From contig CACJLY010000009.1 in the NCBI GenBank assembly GCA_902594335.1, forward strand, positions 1 through 52,470: 52,470 bases of DNA. The letters run 5' to 3'. Below, in pieces: positions 45,003 through 52,470 of the stretch (positions are counted from its first letter, which is position 1; each line of letters starts with the position of its first letter). The stretch is from an uncultured Pelagibacteraceae bacterium (lineage in GTDB: Bacteria; Pseudomonadota; Alphaproteobacteria; Pelagibacterales; Pelagibacteraceae). Position numbers and translations under genes: made by a program. The notes beneath the pieces were generated by a model that ran no database searches, was not told the DNA's origin, and worked only from the letters and a program-made list of their open reading frames with translations.

Positions 45003-46013
45003 ATGAGGTTATCAAAAACAATATCAGCTCTATTTTTATCTTTCGTAATTTTATTTGCTAGTCTTACTCAAGCTAATGCAAAAAGATTACATGCTGCTAT
45101 TGCTGACTGGACAGGTGGAATTATTACTTGTGAAGTTGCAGTAGGAATTCTTGAGAGAGAAATGGGCTACAAAGTTAAACAAACAGTATTCCCATCAGGA
45201 ACTGGATTATGGGAAGCAATTGCTGCTGGTGAACTTGATTTTGCTTGCGAAAGCTGGCCAAGTTATGCAGAGGCAGATGACGTGATGTTCAACGAAGATT
45301 TAATTTACGATGGTAAAGTTGTAAAATCATACAAGGGTGATGGAACAGTTGATCTTTTAGGAACAACTGGAATTATCGGTATGTCTGATTACTGGATCCC
45401 AAGATATGCAGCTGAAAAATTTGGAATTAAAACTTGGAGAGATTTAAACAAACATAAGAAAGAGTTTGCAACAATTGAAACTGGCGGAAAAGGAAGATTA
45501 ATTGGATGTCCTGTAGCTGGTTGGAACTGTCACGACCAAAAAAGATTAGATCTTTTAGGAATTGACTTTCAAGCGGATGAGCTAGGAACAGAGGCTGCTG
45601 CAGTTGCAGAAGCTAAAGCTGCTTATATGAGAAAAGAACCATTCTTATTATACCTATGGTCACCACACTGGTTCTTTGGTGAGTTTGACATGGTAGGAGT
45701 AGGTCTTCCTGATTACAAAACTTGTGCAGGAGATACATTTACTGAAGCAAACAACTGGAAAACTTGTGGTACAGATGGATGGCCAGCAACTGGTTGGGAT
45801 AAAGATTATACTATGAATTATGGTAATCCTGATACATTTGCTAAACCAGAACATGCTAAAGCAAAAGCTTTTTTTGAAAGAATGAGATTAGACAACCTAG
45901 ACCAAGCTAAGATGCTTGTTGAAGTTGACATCAAAAAAAGAGATGTGAAAGAAGTTGTAAATGAGTGGTTAGACAACAATCCAGATAAGTGGAAAAGTTG
46001 GTTACCTAACTAA
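45003..46013 (+). CDS. proX: Glycine betaine/quaternary-amine periplasmic binding protein ProX
   Basis: A 336-residue secreted protein: signal peptide 1-26 (MRLSKTI, hydrophobic core, cleavage after QANA), then an OpuAC/ProX fold. Tryptophan-rich segments (IADWTGG, ESWPSYAEA, LYLWSPHWFFG) are the kind of aromatic residues that form the trimethylammonium cage in this family. It has a strong ribosome site, its own likely promoter and a strong terminator behind it. SAR11 betaine transporters are reported to be multifunctional, so betaine, carnitine, gamma-butyrobetaine, choline or DMSP are all possible ligands. Confidence 0.93.
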   Translation: MRLSKTISALFLSFVILFASLTQANAKRLHAAIADWTGGIITCEVAVGILEREMGYKVKQTVFPSGTGLWEAIAAGELDFACESWPSYAEADDVMFNEDLIYDGKVVKSYKGDGTVDLLGTTGIIGMSDYWIPRYAAEKFGIKTWRDLNKHKKEFATIETGGKGRLIGCPVAGWNCHDQKRLDLLGIDFQADELGTEAAAVAEAKAAYMRKEPFLLYLWSPHWFFGEFDMVGVGLPDYKTCAGDTFTEANNWKTCGTDGWPATGWDKDYTMNYGNPDTFAKPEHAKAKAFFERMRLDNLDQAKMLVEVDIKKRDVKEVVNEWLDNNPDKWKSWLPN

Positions 46014-46037
46014 AAATTAAACTTTAAAAAAATAATT

Positions 46038-46070
46038 AAGGGCTTTGTGAAAACAGAGCCCTTTTTTTTT
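46038..46070 (+). terminator. Rho-independent terminator after proX
   Basis: An 11-base-pair stem (one G-T pair) runs 46038-46048 and 46053-46063 around a GAAA tetraloop, followed by T through 46070. It lies 24 bases after the proX stop. On the other strand an A/T-rich tail follows, so it might also act weakly for minus-strand transcription. Confidence 0.92.
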
Positions 46071-46112
46071 ACATGCATATAATTCATAGAGGAATTGTAA
46101 ATAAGAATTACA

Positions 46113-46128
46113 AAGAAAACTGTCTAAA
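46113..46128 (-). terminator. Weak hairpin after the hydroxylase gene
   Basis: On the minus strand TCTAAA, AGAG loop, TTTAGA can form a 6-bp stem about 28 bases after the stop of the gamma-butyrobetaine-hydroxylase-like gene. It is AT-rich and short, with a partial T run following. It is only a possible terminator. Confidence 0.25.
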
Positions 46129-46155
46129 CTCTTTTAGAGCATCCTTAAAAAAAAT

Positions 46156-47289
46156 TTAAGATTTATATTGTTTTAGATATTCTAATCTGCCAATTATCTC
46201 ATCTCTATCTAAATAATAGCCTTGAAGATGACGATGACCTGAATTTGGATCAAAAGCTGTTCTGCCATGCAAAACACGTCTATTATTAAAAGAAAATATG
46301 TCTCCTGGTCCTAGTCGAAATTTAATTTGAAATTTGTCATCATGTAAAAGATTGCCAAATCTGTGATGAGCTTTATAAACTTTATCCATTTCGTCTGGAT
46401 GGCAGTCTAATGCATCCATAGTTGCAACACTAAATCTAATATCATGAAAATCTTTATCTTTTGTTAAACTAATTGCTGGGGCATGGAAGCTTCGGTAAGA
46501 TTCTTGAGTATAATCCTTATCTCTAAACTTTAGGGGTACAGACACTAATGTTTCAAAAATTTCTTTTTCATTTTTCCTCAAATAATCAGCAACAGCAAAG
46601 CCATCAATTGCCGAGGAGTCTCCACCCTTTGCATCATTTACTAAACAGTGTAAAAACTGATAACCAGGTGGTAATTCAAACCAAGGTAAATCCATATGAT
46701 TTCTTAAGGCATGAGCTGTGTAAGCAGAATTATTTGGTTTTGGAATATTGATTACTTCAAAAGGAGTTTTAAAAAATGTTTCCCTTACATGACTTATTCT
46801 ATGAAGAATTTCAAAACCTGATTTTTTTTCTGTAGGTGAATTTTTAACTATTGCTATACCTTTGTGATGTAATAGCTCTAACCATTTGACCAATCCTTCA
46901 TCAGAGTCGACCACTTCGTCATGCTCAATACATATAGACTCAAAATCCTTTTCTAAGTTATTATCCCAAAGTTGATATGGTGAAACATATTCTTGTTTAT
47001 TTTTAATAGTATAACAATTATCTCTCAACCACTTAGGATCATAATAACTTGTGTGGTCACCCTCACTCCACTCTATTTCTAATTTACCATCACCATTTAA
47101 AGAATATTTTTTAGGATTTATTTCTTTTGATACCTCTAAGATGTTAAACATTCTATGTCTTGAGTCTTTATCATGTGCTGTAGGACAATTATCTCTTAAC
47201 CACATATAATTAAATTTACTTTCCTCACCATCGTTCCAGGTAATTTGTAAATAAGTGCTATTTTTTGCGATTTTAGAAATCGAATTCAT
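46156..47289 (-). CDS. Gamma-butyrobetaine hydroxylase-like 2OG-Fe(II) dioxygenase
   Basis: This 377-residue protein has the BBOX/TMLH plan: a small N-terminal domain (1-100, WLRDNC twice) and a TauD-like catalytic domain. Iron ligands H198, D200 and H341, and 2OG-binding R353, are visible. By alignment from memory with human BBOX1, the four aromatic-cage residues for the trimethylammonium group correspond to F173, F177, Y190 and Y359, all aromatic. In the N-terminal zinc site C35 and H79 are kept but the other two cysteines are T37 and D40. It would convert gamma-butyrobetaine to L-carnitine. Next to ProX and with carnitine dehydrogenase in the window, this fits a carnitine route. Confidence 0.82.
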   Translation of the reverse strand: MNSISKIAKNSTYLQITWNDGEESKFNYMWLRDNCPTAHDKDSRHRMFNILEVSKEINPKKYSLNGDGKLEIEWSEGDHTSYYDPKWLRDNCYTIKNKQEYVSPYQLWDNNLEKDFESICIEHDEVVDSDEGLVKWLELLHHKGIAIVKNSPTEKKSGFEILHRISHVRETFFKTPFEVINIPKPNNSAYTAHALRNHMDLPWFELPPGYQFLHCLVNDAKGGDSSAIDGFAVADYLRKNEKEIFETLVSVPLKFRDKDYTQESYRSFHAPAISLTKDKDFHDIRFSVATMDALDCHPDEMDKVYKAHHRFGNLLHDDKFQIKFRLGPGDIFSFNNRRVLHGRTAFDPNSGHRHLQGYYLDRDEIIGRLEYLKQYKS

Positions 47290-47321
47290 AATAAATAATT
47301 ATATAAAATGAAAAAAATTTC

Positions 47322-47342
47322 AATTCAATTAATAGTTGAATT
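47322..47342. repeat. Inverted repeat between hydroxylase and proV copy 2
   Basis: AATTCAA (47322-47328) and TTGAATT (47336-47342) are separated by 7 bases in the 114-base gap of two divergent genes. The spacing suits a dimeric regulator. Because the DNA is strongly AT-rich the match could be chance. Confidence 0.3.
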
Positions 47343-47403
47343 CTATAAAGTTATTCTATTGTTGATTTGCTTTGATGTCCTAAAAGAACTAAACTTTAAA
47401 TAA

Positions 47404-48429
47404 ATGTCTAAAATCGAAATCAATAACGTATACAAAATTTTTGGTTCAAAACCTGATAGTGTTCTTAAAATGGTACAAGAAGGAGCAACAAAAGAAGATG
47501 TTCTGGAAAAAACTGGACATACGGTTGGATTAGATAATGTATCCTTAAAAATTGAAGAGGGAGAAACATTTGTCTGTATGGGTTTATCTGGATCAGGAAA
47601 ATCTACACTAATTAGACATTTAAATAGATTAATAGACCCAACCTCTGGAGAAATTTTAGTAGAAGGCAAAGATGTTACCACTCTAAACAAAGAACAATTA
47701 ATCGAATTTAGAAGACAAAAAATGAGTATGGTATTCCAAAGATTTGGTTTATTTCCTCATAAAACAGTTTTGCAAAATGTTGGGTATGGACTCGAGATGC
47801 AAGGTATGGAAATTGAAAAAAGAAATTCTGTTGCTATGGAAAAAATCGAGTCTGTTGGTTTGACTGGATTTGAAAATCAATATCCTGCACAACTTTCTGG
47901 AGGAATGCAACAGCGAGTGGGTCTTGCGAGAGCCTTGGCTACTGACACAGACATTATGTTAATGGATGAAGCTTTTTCTGCATTAGATCCTTTAATTAGA
48001 AGTGATATGCAGAAACAACTTATAGACCTCCAATCAGAATTAAAAAAAACAATAGTATTTATTACTCATGATCTTGATGAGTCATTAAGGTTAGGAGATC
48101 ATATTGGAATTTTGAATGCAGGAAAACTTGTACAGGTAGGAACACCTGTAGAAATTATAATGAACCCTGCTGATGAATACGTTGAGGCATTTGTTAAAGA
48201 CGTCAATAGAACAAAGGTTATTAAAGCAAAAATTATAATGAAACCAGTAAATCAATCAGATGATATTGACAAATCAAACTTGATAAAAGTTGAGGAAGAT
48301 CAGTTTATAGAAGAATTTCTACCTCAAGTTGTTTGTAGTAATTCTAATTGTGAAGTAGTTGATAAACAAGGAAATGCTAAAGGCTATATATCTAATAAAG
48401 AATTGCAAGAATCACTTTCAAACTCATAA
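47404..48429 (+). CDS. proV: Glycine betaine/proline-type ABC transporter ATPase ProV, copy 2
   Basis: A 341-residue ATPase with the ProV N-terminal extension (KMVQEGATKEDVLEKTGH), Walker [10 protein letters not shown], signature [15 protein letters not shown], Walker B MLMDEAFSALD and a C-terminal CBS-like end. Walker B reads DEA rather than DEP, as in many ProV proteins. It is separate from copy 1 and has no adjacent proW or proX of its own. It is followed after 15 bases by a 2OG-Fe(II) oxygenase and an SDR. It could share ProW/ProX or energise a permease elsewhere. Confidence 0.93.
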   Translation: MSKIEINNVYKIFGSKPDSVLKMVQEGATKEDVLEKTGHTVGLDNVSLKIEEGETFVCMGLSGSGKSTLIRHLNRLIDPTSGEILVEGKDVTTLNKEQLIEFRRQKMSMVFQRFGLFPHKTVLQNVGYGLEMQGMEIEKRNSVAMEKIESVGLTGFENQYPAQLSGGMQQRVGLARALATDTDIMLMDEAFSALDPLIRSDMQKQLIDLQSELKKTIVFITHDLDESLRLGDHIGILNAGKLVQVGTPVEIIMNPADEYVEAFVKDVNRTKVIKAKIIMKPVNQSDDIDKSNLIKVEEDQFIEEFLPQVVCSNSNCEVVDKQGNAKGYISNKELQESLSNS

Positions 48430-48444
48430 TTAGATTAGATAGTT

Positions 48445-49296
48445 ATGAAAAAAAGTTTAAGTAACATCGTTGATTTAGTTAAATACCCAATTCATGATTT
48501 ACAATCACCAAAGATCAAGAAAATAATTGAAAAATGTAAAACTGAATTAAATAGCGATAGTTGTTCGGTAATTCCTAATTTTATTTTACCAAATTCTTTA
48601 AATGTAATGAAAAAAGAATTAGAGCAACAGCTTAATGAAGTTTATATGTCTAAAGAAAGTATCAACGCATATCTTTATGCAAAAGATGACCCTACTCTTC
48701 CCAAAGATCACCCAAAAAGAATATTTATGAATAGATTTAATGGATATTTAAATTCAGATTGTTTTGCAAAAAATTCGGAGATGAAATTTCTTTATGAAAC
48801 TGAGGAATTATTAAAATTTGTATCTGCATGCTTAGGGATTGCACCTATATATAGATGGGCCGATCCTTTAGCCTGTCATGCATATAACGTTATGGAACCT
48901 GATGGAATATTACCTTGGCATTTTGATAGTTGTGAATTTACTTTAAGTTTAATGATCCAAAAACCAGAAGAAGGAGGAATATTTGAATATTGTCCTAACA
49001 TAAGAGAACCAGGTAACGAAAAATTTGATGAGGTGAAGAAAGTACTTGATGGAGATCGAACAAGAGTAAAACGACTTGAGCTTGAACCTGGTGATTTACA
49101 AATATTTAAAGGTAGATTTACTATGCATAGAGTAACTAAAATTATGGGAAAAACATCACGTTTTATGTGTATACCTGCGTATGTATTGGATCCCTGGAGA
49201 GTAAATACACCTGAACATTCAAAAGCAATTTACGGAAAAGTATTGCCCATACATTTAGAAAGAAATAAAGTTAGATCCGATGGATTAACAGATTAA
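48445..49296 (+). CDS. 2OG-Fe(II) dioxygenase-like protein of unknown substrate
   Basis: This 283-residue protein has a jelly-roll iron/2-oxoglutarate site: H159 and D161 in PWHFDSCEF, H228 in TMHRVT, and R239 in TSRFMC as the probable 2OG anchor. The catalytic stretch runs about residues 145-250. I do not recognise the specific family. Position between proV copy 2 (15 bases) and an SDR (1-base overlap) suggests hydroxylation of an imported quaternary amine, then oxidation by the SDR; that is inference. It is not similar to the BBOX-like protein. Confidence 0.75.
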   Translation: MKKSLSNIVDLVKYPIHDLQSPKIKKIIEKCKTELNSDSCSVIPNFILPNSLNVMKKELEQQLNEVYMSKESINAYLYAKDDPTLPKDHPKRIFMNRFNGYLNSDCFAKNSEMKFLYETEELLKFVSACLGIAPIYRWADPLACHAYNVMEPDGILPWHFDSCEFTLSLMIQKPEEGGIFEYCPNIREPGNEKFDEVKKVLDGDRTRVKRLELEPGDLQIFKGRFTMHRVTKIMGKTSRFMCIPAYVLDPWRVNTPEHSKAIYGKVLPIHLERNKVRSDGLTD

Positions 49297-50081
49297 TGTC
49301 ATACAATTTCAAAAATAAAAAAATAATTATCTCTGCTGGGGCATCAGGAATTGGTTGGGCAACAGCAAAAGAATGTCTTGAAAAAGGTGCAAAGGTATTC
49401 GTTTGTGATGTTGATAAAAAATCTATAAATAAATTAAAAAAAAATCCCTTAAATAATAAAAAGTTATTTTCTTTTCATTGCGATGCCTCAAACGAAAACG
49501 ACGTAGTAAATTTCTTTAAAGAAATTAAAAAGAAAACACAAAAGATTGATGCACTAATTAATAATGTTGGGGTTGCAGGACCAACAGGAACTATGGACAA
49601 ACTTAAAACAAAAGATTGGGAACAAACTTTAAAGATAAATGTAATTAGTCATTTTATTTTTTCAAAATTAGCAATCCCAATGTTAAAAAAGAATAAAGGT
49701 GGATCAGTAGTCAATCTGTCCTCTACAGCAGGTATATTTGGGTTTCCATTAAGATCTCCCTACTCAGCCAGTAAATGGGCGGTAGTTGGAATGACTAAAA
49801 CTTTAGCAATGGAATTAGGAAAGTTTAAAATTAGAGTAAATGCTATTTGTCCAGGGACTGTAAAAGGAGATAGAATGGGAAGAGTTATTAGAGATAAAGC
49901 TAAATTTTTGAAAATTTCAAAAAAAGCTGTGGAGAGTGAATTCGTTTCTATGACTTCTCTTAATACTTGGGTTTACGAGAAAGATATTGGTAAAATGTGT
50001 TGTTATTTAATATCCGATGAGTCTTCTAGAATTTCTGGTCAAGTAGTTGGTGTTGATGGTAACACTTTAAGAATGCATTAG
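49296..50081 (+). CDS. Short-chain dehydrogenase/reductase
   Basis: This 261-residue SDR has catalytic S142/S143 (NLSSTAG), Y156 and K160 (YSASK) and N115. The dinucleotide motif is varied: SAGASGIG instead of TGxxxGIG. The C-terminal region has an insert (about 190-225) compared with minimal SDRs, and ends SGQVVGVDGNTL. It overlaps the oxygenase stop by 1 base (TAATG). It may oxidise the hydroxylated product of that oxygenase. It ends 4 bases before the convergent alpha/beta hydrolase gene. Confidence 0.88.
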   Translation: MSYNFKNKKIIISAGASGIGWATAKECLEKGAKVFVCDVDKKSINKLKKNPLNNKKLFSFHCDASNENDVVNFFKEIKKKTQKIDALINNVGVAGPTGTMDKLKTKDWEQTLKINVISHFIFSKLAIPMLKKNKGGSVVNLSSTAGIFGFPLRSPYSASKWAVVGMTKTLAMELGKFKIRVNAICPGTVKGDRMGRVIRDKAKFLKISKKAVESEFVSMTSLNTWVYEKDIGKMCCYLISDESSRISGQVVGVDGNTLRMH

Positions 50082-50085
50082 AGCT

Positions 50086-50856
50086 TTAAATATTTTCAAT
50101 AAATTCTATTAAGTTATTTGTTATTTGCTCAGGAGCCTCTATCAAAAAAGAGTGCTTTACCTCTGGTATAATTACTAATTTAGAATCTTTTACTTCGTTT
50201 GACATATTTTTGTTATGAGAAGGAGTACATCCACCATCATTTTCTCCTGTCATAAATAGACAGGGTTTCTTTATATCTTTTAACCAAGAGATCATCTCAG
50301 TTTCCGCATAAATTTTAAAAACATTAATGAATACATCTTTATCTGTATCTATTACCTGTTTTAATCTCCTAGATACCAGGTCTGGATTTTTTTCAATAAA
50401 ATTGTCTGTAAACCATCTGTTAGTGAGATTTTTTAATGTTTGTTCAACGCCCTTATCTCTTAGATCTGAAATTACATTCCAAACTTTTTGTTTATCTTCA
50501 TCAGATCTTCCTGCAACTGTTGATAATAAGCCAACTGACAAAACTCTTTCTGGAAACCTTTTGGCATAAGCAGGAGCAATCATACCCCCTAAAGAATGTC
50601 CCATAAAATGGGCTTTTTGGATGTTTGTCTTTTCTCTTACTCTTTCCAGATCTAATACAAGGTCATCTAAATTAAAATCTTTATTATCTACAGGTGATTT
50701 TCCATGACCTCTTAAATCATATGTTACAACTGTGAATTTATCTTTAAGTTTTGGAACTATGAACCTCCATGCATCTTCTGCACCTCCAACTCCATGAGTT
50801 AAAAATATTGCCGGTCCTGATCCTGTAACTGAGTAATTGCAATCTATGATGGTCAT
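50086..50856 (-). CDS. Alpha/beta hydrolase
   Basis: This is a 256-residue alpha/beta-hydrolase with the triad S88 (GHSLGG), D207 (TGENDGG) and H235 (VKHSF). The oxyanion loop HGVGG is at 21-25. The fold and size resemble 3-oxoadipate enol-lactonase and other small ester hydrolases. It lies 6 bases after the interrupted luciferase-like gene and in the same operon as carnitine dehydrogenase, so it could hydrolyse an ester or thioester formed in carnitine breakdown. The substrate is unknown. Confidence 0.87.
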   Translation of the reverse strand: MTIIDCNYSVTGSGPAIFLTHGVGGAEDAWRFIVPKLKDKFTVVTYDLRGHGKSPVDNKDFNLDDLVLDLERVREKTNIQKAHFMGHSLGGMIAPAYAKRFPERVLSVGLLSTVAGRSDEDKQKVWNVISDLRDKGVEQTLKNLTNRWFTDNFIEKNPDLVSRRLKQVIDTDKDVFINVFKIYAETEMISWLKDIKKPCLFMTGENDGGCTPSHNKNMSNEVKDSKLVIIPEVKHSFLIEAPEQITNNLIEFIENI

Positions 50857-50862
50857 AGATAT

Positions 50863-51897
50863 TTAAGCTACTTGTATATTAGATTTTTTAAAATATGGGA
50901 TTACGTTTTCACCAATTCTATACATTGACTCTATTAGGTCTTCTTGTGATTGTCCAAAACTTGAACTAAGAATTACCTCATCAACTCCTGATTCAGCATA
51001 AACACTAAGTTTGTCGATCATTTCATTTAAAGGACAAATTAAAAGATTTTCTTTTAATTCTTCTAAAGTTTGTTTTCTTGGTAAAGCCTCTATATTCCCA
51101 TCTTTTACTTTTCCTGGTCCTGTAAACATATTATCAAATCTTTTGTAATATTCGTAAGCAAGTTTTGTTTTCTCTCTAGCTTCATTTTCATCTTTTGCTA
51201 AGTAAGCCATTCGTTGCATTGAAAGTTTGAGTAACTTACCTTTTTCACCTAGTTGAATGCAACCTTCTTTAAATGCATTAACTCTACTTAATAAAAGATC
51301 TTTTGTACCTGATAATACTGTTGATTGAACATGAAATCCTCTTGAAGCTGCATCTTTTATACTTTCTAAATTCATTGCGGCAACCATCATTGGTATTGGA
51401 TTACTTATGGGTCGAGGCATTATAGTTAATGGTTCGAAGTCATAGTGTTTGCCCTTATACGAAACTTCTTTATTTTTTAATAATAATTGTAGAACCTCTA
51501 AAGACTCTACAAATTTTTCTTTTGATTGTTCTATTGGTGTGCCTAGTCTCTTCATTTCCCATGGAAATGCTCCTCTTCCTACACCTAAGATTAATCATCC
51601 ATCAGTTAATATATCAGCAGTAGCTACTTCACCAGCATATGTTCTCATATCGTGTAGAGGCAAAACAACTATCCCTGTTGTTATTTTAATATTTTTTGTA
51701 ACTGATGCAATCTTTACAGCCATCTGCAATGGTGACGGCATCATTAGTAAGTTAATTAAATGATGCTCTGGTATTGATACCGTTGCATAACCAAGTTTTT
51801 CAGCAGTTACACATTCTTCAAGCATATTTTTAAAATGCTGCCTTGAACCAATACTTGTATCTGGCATGTAACTTGTTAAAAAATGATTAAAATCCAT
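50863..51897 (-). pseudogene. Luciferase-like (LLM) flavin monooxygenase, interrupted by in-frame TGA
   Basis: The two open parts, 51595-51897 and 50863-51555, are in one frame and read as a single LLM protein of about 344 residues, the normal length. Codon 101 is TGA (51597-51595), inside the family block that otherwise reads TDG-stop-LILGVGRG. Relatives have arginine at this place (GGR-L-GVGRG), so one base change from an arginine codon (AGA or CGA) explains it. Upstream are EHHL and the flavin-binding N-terminal part; downstream SYKGKHYDFEPL and KEGC. It is either a recent nonsense mutation or a sequence error. Its neighbours are carnitine dehydrogenase and a hydrolase. LLM enzymes use reduced FMN and oxygen. 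Confidence 0.85.
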
Positions 51898-51933
51898 ACA
51901 ACTAAATTACCATTTTAAGTTTTTTTTAGATAT

Positions 51934-52470
51934 CTATTTTCTAATTTTATTTTCATATTTTTTTCTAAGGTTTTGTAAGTTGACTAAGTACTCATCTCTT
52001 ATATTTGATAATTGATTGATTGACTTTCCTTTTGCTTGCTTTTTTGTACCAGAAATCAATCTTTCTGAGAGTTTTTTTGATAATTTTGGTGCTTTAAGCT
52101 TAGTCCATGGGAGTTTTAATGCGGGCCCAAATTGTTCAAGCATATGTTTCATTCCGGCTTTTCCTCCTGCTAAATGAAAAGTTAAAAATGTTCCCATTAA
52201 TGAGTATCTTAAGCCTGGACCGTCCTCAATAGCTCTATCTAAATCCTCTGTTGAGGCATAACCTTCATTTATAATATGAAGCGCTTCTCTCCATAAAGCT
52301 TCTTGCAGTCTATCAGATAGATATCCTGGCAGCTCCTTTTTAAGGGTAATTGGGTTCATTGAGATCGATTTATAAAATTTATTTGCTGCGTTTAATGATT
52401 TAGAACTTGTTTTTTTTCCTGGAACTATTTCAACTAAAGGTAGTAAATAAAGAGGATTGAATGGATGGGC
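51934..52470 (-). CDS. L-carnitine dehydrogenase, C-terminal part (cut by right edge)
   Basis: The frame stays open upstream of the first ATG (52359) to the window edge; the added residues include HPFNPLYLLPLVEIVPGKK, the typical 3-hydroxyacyl-CoA dehydrogenase-family segment. The rest (PGYLSDRLQEALWREALHI, then YSLMGTFLTFHLAGGKAGM and LPWTKL) reads like the C-terminal domain of L-carnitine dehydrogenase, which oxidises L-carnitine to 3-dehydrocarnitine with NAD. About 179 residues of about 320 are visible; the NAD-binding half lies outside. It heads or belongs to the operon with the LLM and hydrolase genes, 36 bases upstream. The assignment is from memory of family sequences. Confidence 0.8.
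   Translation of the reverse strand, partial: AHPFNPLYLLPLVEIVPGKKTSSKSLNAANKFYKSISMNPITLKKELPGYLSDRLQEALWREALHIINEGYASTEDLDRAIEDGPGLRYSLMGTFLTFHLAGGKAGMKHMLEQFGPALKLPWTKLKAPKLSKKLSERLISGTKKQAKGKSINQLSNIRDEYLVNLQNLRKKYENKIRK

Noticed and set aside
51595..51597. TGA recoded as an amino acid
   Set aside because: TGA is used as an ordinary stop by acnA and msrA, and the conserved residue at this place is arginine, so a point mutation or sequencing error is simpler.
50863..51897. Two separate short genes in the luciferase-like region
   Set aside because: Both parts are in the same frame, are 13 codons apart including readable conserved sequence, and together make one normal-length protein.
1..52470. 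Mobile elements, CRISPR arrays, tRNA or rRNA genes
   Set aside because: No transposase, integrase, repeat-spacer pattern, cloverleaf or ribosomal RNA sequence was recognised; the gaps between genes are too short for most of them.

Overview
The window is a compact, AT-rich stretch of bacterial chromosome. Gene spacing is minimal: many gaps are 0-20 bases, neighbouring genes overlap by 1-8 bases, and the longest gap between genes is about 140 bases. It encodes several periplasmic-binding-protein ABC importers, a biotin importer (BioY), a DmdA-family protein, several folate- or homocysteine-dependent methyltransferase homologues and a carnitine-linked gene set. This style and content fit a streamlined marine alphaproteobacterium of the SAR11/Pelagibacterales type. 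That assignment is an inference from gene content and protein resemblance; no rRNA marker is present. I saw no tRNA, rRNA, CRISPR array, transposase, integrase or phage gene.

Layout. (1) 1-3657 (minus): csaA-like, LysE exporter, aconitase acnA, then a partial ORF at the left edge; argE (plus) diverges from csaA. (2) 4867-15862 (minus): a peptide-type ABC importer (binding protein, two permeases, fused double ATPase), bioY, a dehydrogenase/enoyl-CoA hydratase fusion, a 73-residue membrane protein, an agmatinase-family ureohydrolase and an aldehyde dehydrogenase. (3) 15978-23459 (plus): a tight seven-gene operon diverging from that importer: GcvT-like protein, S51 peptidase, FMN 2-hydroxyacid dehydrogenase, ThDP enzyme, transthyretin-like protein, DmdA-like protein, thiolase. 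I know of no described pathway with this gene set. (4) 23461-29900 (minus): EutA-like racemase-family protein, DoeA/EutD-like M24 hydrolase, and a PotADBC-type importer. (5) 29961-36198 (plus): EamA transporter, 3-hydroxyisobutyrate-dehydrogenase-like enzyme, aldehyde dehydrogenase, VOC protein, homocysteine methyltransferase homologue, divergent MsrA, NylB-like serine hydrolase. (6) 36200-40705 (minus): second homocysteine methyltransferase homologue, EamA transporter, amidase, iron-type alcohol dehydrogenase; a third EamA gene (plus) follows. (7) 41667-52470: quaternary-amine region with a divergent proV, a tandem-duplicated proW, proX, a gamma-butyrobetaine-hydroxylase-like enzyme, a second proV with a 2OG-Fe(II) oxygenase and an SDR, and an operon of alpha/beta hydrolase, luciferase-like monooxygenase (interrupted by an in-frame TGA) and carnitine dehydrogenase (cut by the right edge).

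How they may work together. ProVWX-type uptake of trimethylammonium compounds, hydroxylation of gamma-butyrobetaine to carnitine and oxidation of carnitine to 3-dehydrocarnitine form a readable route. The methyltransferase homologues elsewhere could take up methyl groups from methylated osmolytes or sulfonium compounds. The strongest candidate for an undescribed system is the seven-gene operon plus its divergent importer (10411-23459). The second is the carnitine-side operon, which pairs carnitine dehydrogenase with a flavin monooxygenase and a hydrolase.
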